The position numbers and the translations under genes were made by a program. Below, piece after piece: positions 61,568 to 64,000 of a stretch of 64,000 nucleotides of DNA. Under the pieces are notes generated by a model. The model ran no database searches. It was given only the letters and a program-made list of their open reading frames with translations, and was not told the DNA's origin. Source of the DNA: an uncultured Bacteroidota bacterium (GTDB lineage: Bacteria; Bacteroidota; Bacteroidia; Flavobacteriales; Flavobacteriaceae). Numbering within the stretch: the first letter of the stretch is position 1; the number at the start of each line of letters is the position of its first letter. Where the stretch lies: positions 53,643 through 117,642 of the forward strand of contig CACNIG010000005.1 in assembly GCA_902620455.1 (NCBI GenBank), given 5' to 3'.

Positions 61568-61640
61568 ACGGGTTTAGCTCAGTTGGTAGAGCACTGGTCT
61601 CCAAAACCAGGTGTCGGGAGTTCGAGTCTCTCAACCCGTG
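61568..61640 (+). tRNA. tRNA-Trp (anticodon CCA)
   Basis: 73 bases. Acceptor ACGGGTT pairs with AACCCGT, discriminator G. Anticodon stem CTGGT/ACCAG, loop CTCCAAA. CCA not encoded. Its charging state is the signal read by the trp leader at 44 kb, so this gene is functionally tied to that attenuator. Confidence 0.96.
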
Positions 61641-61651
61641 CACAAATAAAG

Positions 61652-61846
61652 ATGACGTCGATTATAAACTTTATAAAGGAATCTGTAACAGAACTGAGGG
61701 ATAACGTCAAATGGACACCCCGTTCAGAATTGTTAAACCTATCTGCTTTAGTGATAGTTTTTTCAGTTATCTTTTCATTATTGATATGGGGTGCTGATTC
61801 AATTCTCTCTAGGGTAGTTAAACTTTATTTCAATTTAATAGGATAG
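61652..61846 (+). CDS. secE: Preprotein translocase subunit SecE
   Basis: 64-residue single-span component of SecYEG. Amphipathic N-terminal helix FIKESVTELRDNVKWTPRSELLNL, then a membrane helix. ATG at 61652 is the start; an earlier in-frame GTG/ATG would run back into the tRNA-Trp gene and is rejected. It is followed immediately by nusG. Confidence 0.95.
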   Translation: MTSIINFIKESVTELRDNVKWTPRSELLNLSALVIVFSVIFSLLIWGADSILSRVVKLYFNLIG

Positions 61847-62398
61847 ATGGTGGAAGTAGCAGAAAAAAAATGGTACGTAATTAGAGTAGTAACTGGTCAA
61901 GAGGTCAAAATAAAAGATTATATTATGACCGAAGTTTCTAGAGTCTCTCTCAATAAGCAGATTGAAGAAATGCTTGTTCCAACTGAAAAAGTTGTTCAAA
62001 TAAGAAAAGGTAAAAAGATTTCTAAGGAAAAGACATATTTTCCTGGCTATATAATGATGAAGGCAGATATCTCTGGAGAAATTTTACATGTGATCAAATC
62101 TGTATCAAATGTTTTGGGCTTTTTGGGAGAAACTAAAGGAGGTGAGCCTATACCATTAAGACAGTCAGAGGTAAATAGAATGTTAGGAAAAGTTGATGAA
62201 TTAGCAATTTCAGGTGAACAAATAAACATCCCTTTTACTATTGGTGAAAGCGTTAAAGTTATTGATGGTCCTTTTAATGGATTTACAGGATCAATAGATA
62301 ATGTAAATGAAGAAAAAAGAAAACTTGAAGTTATGGTAAAAATCTTTGGAAGAAAGACTCCACTTGAATTAAGTTACATGCAAGTTGAAAAATTATAA
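61847..62398 (+). CDS. nusG: Transcription termination/antitermination protein NusG
   Basis: 183 residues. NGN domain ([20 protein letters not shown]) followed by a KOW domain near the C-terminus ([19 protein letters not shown]). The protein couples RNA polymerase with the ribosome or Rho. The start is directly after the secE stop. Confidence 0.97.
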   Translation: MVEVAEKKWYVIRVVTGQEVKIKDYIMTEVSRVSLNKQIEEMLVPTEKVVQIRKGKKISKEKTYFPGYIMMKADISGEILHVIKSVSNVLGFLGETKGGEPIPLRQSEVNRMLGKVDELAISGEQINIPFTIGESVKVIDGPFNGFTGSIDNVNEEKRKLEVMVKIFGRKTPLELSYMQVEKL

Positions 62399-62400
62399 TT

Positions 62401-62844
62401 ATGGCAAAGGAAGTTGATAAAGTACTAAAATTACAAATTAGAGGTGGAGCAGCAAACCCATCTCCACCAGTAGGTCCTGCTCTTGGTGCTGCAGGAGTTA
62501 ACATTATGGAATTTTGTAAGCAATTTAATTCGAGAAGTCAAGATAAACCAGGAAAGGTTCTGCCGGTTGTAATAAGTGTTTTTAAGGACAAGAGTTTTGA
62601 GTTTGTCATTAAAACTCCCCCTGCAGCTGTTCAATTATTAGAAGCTGCAAAAAAGAAAAAAGGCTCTGGTGAACCAAATAGAGAGAAGGTTGCAACTGTC
62701 TCTTGGGACCAAATAAAAAAAATAGCTGAAGATAAGATGGTAGATTTAAACGCCTTTACAGTTGAATCAGCTATGAAAATGGTTGCTGGCACAGCAAGAT
62801 CAATGGGTATTAAAGTAAATGGAGGAGATTCTCCTGTTAAGTAA
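62401..62844 (+). CDS. rplK: Ribosomal protein L11
   Basis: 147 residues. N-terminal domain with the proline-rich [20 protein letters not shown] segment (thiostrepton site region) and C-terminal RNA-binding domain ([11 protein letters not shown]). Part of the GTPase-associated centre. 2-base gap after nusG. Confidence 0.98.
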   Translation: MAKEVDKVLKLQIRGGAANPSPPVGPALGAAGVNIMEFCKQFNSRSQDKPGKVLPVVISVFKDKSFEFVIKTPPAAVQLLEAAKKKKGSGEPNREKVATVSWDQIKKIAEDKMVDLNAFTVESAMKMVAGTARSMGIKVNGGDSPVK

Positions 62845-62846
62845 TT

Positions 62847-63536
62847 ATGGTAAAACTATCAAAAAATAGAAAGATATCACTAGAGAAGATTGATGCTGAA
62901 AAGTCTTACAGTCTTGATGAAGCTTCTGCTCTTGTAAAAGAAGTTACAACCACCAAATTTGATTCTTCTGTTGACCTTGCTATTAGACTTGGAGTAGACC
63001 CAAAAAAGGCAAATGAAATGGTTAGAGGAGTAGTATCTCTTCCTCACGGAACGGGGAAGTCTTTGAAGCTTCTAGCATTAGTTACACCTGATAAAGAAGA
63101 AGAAGCAAAAAAAGCTGGGGCTGATTTAGTAGGAATGGATGATTATATTGAAAAAATTAAAAAAGGTTGGGTTGATGTTGATGTTATTGTAACTATGCCG
63201 AGTGTTATGGGTAAACTAGGACCTCTTGGTAAAGTTCTTGGTCCTAGAGGACTCATGCCAAATCCAAAGACTGGAACTGTAACTATGGATATTGCTAAGG
63301 CAGTTTCTGATATAAAAGGAGGAAAAATCGATTTTAAAGTTGACAAGTCTGGAATTATCCATGCGTCTGTTGGTAAAGTTTCTTTCACTGCAGACAAAAT
63401 TAAAGATAATGCCAATGAGCTAATTAAGACTATTATCAAGCTAAAACCATCAGGTGCGAAAGGTACATACATTAAGAGTATCTCAATGTCAAGTACAATG
63501 AGTCCTGGTATTGCTATTGAGTCTAAATTTGAATAA
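62847..63536 (+). CDS. rplA: Ribosomal protein L1
   Basis: 229 residues with the two-domain L1 fold; [39 protein letters not shown] is the family core (about residues 104-142). Binds 23S rRNA and usually represses its own operon by binding mRNA; no clear mimic site could be established by eye. 2-base gap after rplK. Confidence 0.98.
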   Translation: MVKLSKNRKISLEKIDAEKSYSLDEASALVKEVTTTKFDSSVDLAIRLGVDPKKANEMVRGVVSLPHGTGKSLKLLALVTPDKEEEAKKAGADLVGMDDYIEKIKKGWVDVDVIVTMPSVMGKLGPLGKVLGPRGLMPNPKTGTVTMDIAKAVSDIKGGKIDFKVDKSGIIHASVGKVSFTADKIKDNANELIKTIIKLKPSGAKGTYIKSISMSSTMSPGIAIESKFE

Positions 63537-63544
63537 TATTTAAA

Positions 63545-64000
63545 ATGAATAAAGAAGAAAAAGTTAAAGTTGTTGAGGATCTTAAAGGCCAATTATCTGA
63601 CTATAAGTCAATATATTTGACTGATATAGCTGGTCTTGATGCACTACAAACAAGTAAGCTAAGAAGAGAATGTTTTAATTCTGACATTAAGCTTTCAGTT
63701 GTTAAAAATACTTTTCTTGAAAGAGCTATGAGTGAATCTGAAAATGATTTTGGAGAACTCAAAGGTCTTTTAAAAGGAAACACAACTATAATGCTTTCAC
63801 AGACAGGAAATAGTCCAGCTAAGGTTATCAAAAAATTTAGAAAAGATAGTGATAAACCAATTTTAAAAGGTGCATTTGTAGATGAGGCAATTTATATTGG
63901 GGATGAACATATAGAAGCATTATTTAACTTAAAGTCGAAGGATGAAGTTTTAGGAGAGATTATTTCAATTCTTCAGTCACCAGCTAAGAATGTTATCTCT
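63545..64000 (+). CDS. rplJ: Ribosomal protein L10, 3' partial
   Basis: Begins ATG at 63545 (MNKEEKVKVVEDLKGQLS) and runs open to the right edge. 152 codons visible, with the N-terminal rRNA-binding part (IYLTDIAGLDALQTSKLRREC) and SVVKNTFLERAM. L10 anchors L7/L12 on the ribosome. The stop is beyond base 64000; rplL should follow. Confidence 0.95.
   Translation, partial: MNKEEKVKVVEDLKGQLSDYKSIYLTDIAGLDALQTSKLRRECFNSDIKLSVVKNTFLERAMSESENDFGELKGLLKGNTTIMLSQTGNSPAKVIKKFRKDSDKPILKGAFVDEAIYIGDEHIEALFNLKSKDEVLGEIISILQSPAKNVIS

Noticed and set aside
61583..61651. Longer SecE frame starting inside tRNA-Trp
   Set aside because: The extension would translate the tRNA gene; ATG at 61652 gives the normal SecE start.
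1..64000. CRISPR arrays, insertion sequences, prophage, replication origin, known riboswitches
   Set aside because: Looked for repeated units, transposase motifs, DnaA-box clusters and riboswitch cores by eye and saw none; a software scan would be needed to exclude degenerate ones.

Overview
The window is 64 kb of AT-rich, densely packed chromosome from a member of the Bacteroidetes, very probably a marine Flavobacteriia. This is read from gene content and order, not from a database search. Lineage markers are the gene families DUF3098, DUF4271 and DUF4296; the order exbB - small membrane protein - exbD - exbD - beta-barrel - rpoN - asnS; a complete mevalonate-type kinase/decarboxylase pair; the order rpsU - xer - tRNA(Thr, Tyr, Gly, Thr) - tuf - tRNA-Trp - secE - nusG - rplK - rplA - rplJ; and promoter-like TAnnTTTG boxes where Shine-Dalgarno sequences are largely missing. 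Intergenic gaps are mostly tiny and many neighbours overlap by 1-20 bases, which suggests a small, economical genome. No insertion sequence, prophage, CRISPR array or replication origin was seen.

Layout. 1-3.1 kb: an amino-acid permease (cut by the left edge), a glycerol-1-phosphate dehydrogenase-like enzyme and a secreted TIM-barrel protein. 3.2-7.8 kb: the E2 subunit of 2-oxoglutarate dehydrogenase, a TatD nuclease, tRNA-Ser, FabH and a PhoPQ-related esterase-like protein. 7.9-10.9 kb: an ExbB/ExbD energiser module ending in an outer-membrane barrel. 10.9-16.9 kb, minus strand: rpoN, asnS, frr, pyrH, truB, DUF3098, ftsX. 17-30.5 kb, mostly plus: leuS, a SemiSWEET transporter, a zinc protease, hemD, a mannosyltransferase, dihydroorotase, tyrS, a two-component pair, an alkyltransferase-like protein, Mrp, a NifU-type scaffold and a ferredoxin-NADP reductase. 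30.5-33 kb: a MoxR-like ATPase and vWA pair. 33.1-36.9 kb: mevalonate pathway genes followed by gluconokinase and 6-phosphogluconate dehydrogenase. 36.9-44.5 kb, minus: the whole trpEGDCFBA operon plus menaquinone methyltransferase. 44.5-49.3 kb: rhodanese, an Na+/alanine symporter, S21, a tyrosine recombinase and a tRNA cluster. 49.3-60.2 kb: an accessory block of sugar transporters, a cupin, two SDR proteins, secreted enzymes and small membrane proteins, lying where the last tRNA-Thr would normally adjoin tuf. 60.3-64 kb: tuf, tRNA-Trp, secE, nusG, rplK, rplA and the start of rplJ.

The most informative regulatory signal is a complete transcription attenuator in front of trpE. It has a 13-residue leader peptide with two adjacent Trp codons, a nested set of alternative stems and an intrinsic terminator. 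Its own promoter is placed so that the leader mRNA should begin almost at the leader AUG. Other points of interest are the accessory block that splits the tRNA-tuf neighbourhood and a KdgF-like cupin paired with an SDR lacking its catalytic Tyr/Lys. An alkyltransferase-like protein has Ala in place of the reactive Cys. A duplicated 14-base start region lies in front of mvaD, and uppP and hpf are missing from positions where flavobacteria usually keep them. I did not find a clearly new multi-gene defence or biosynthetic system.
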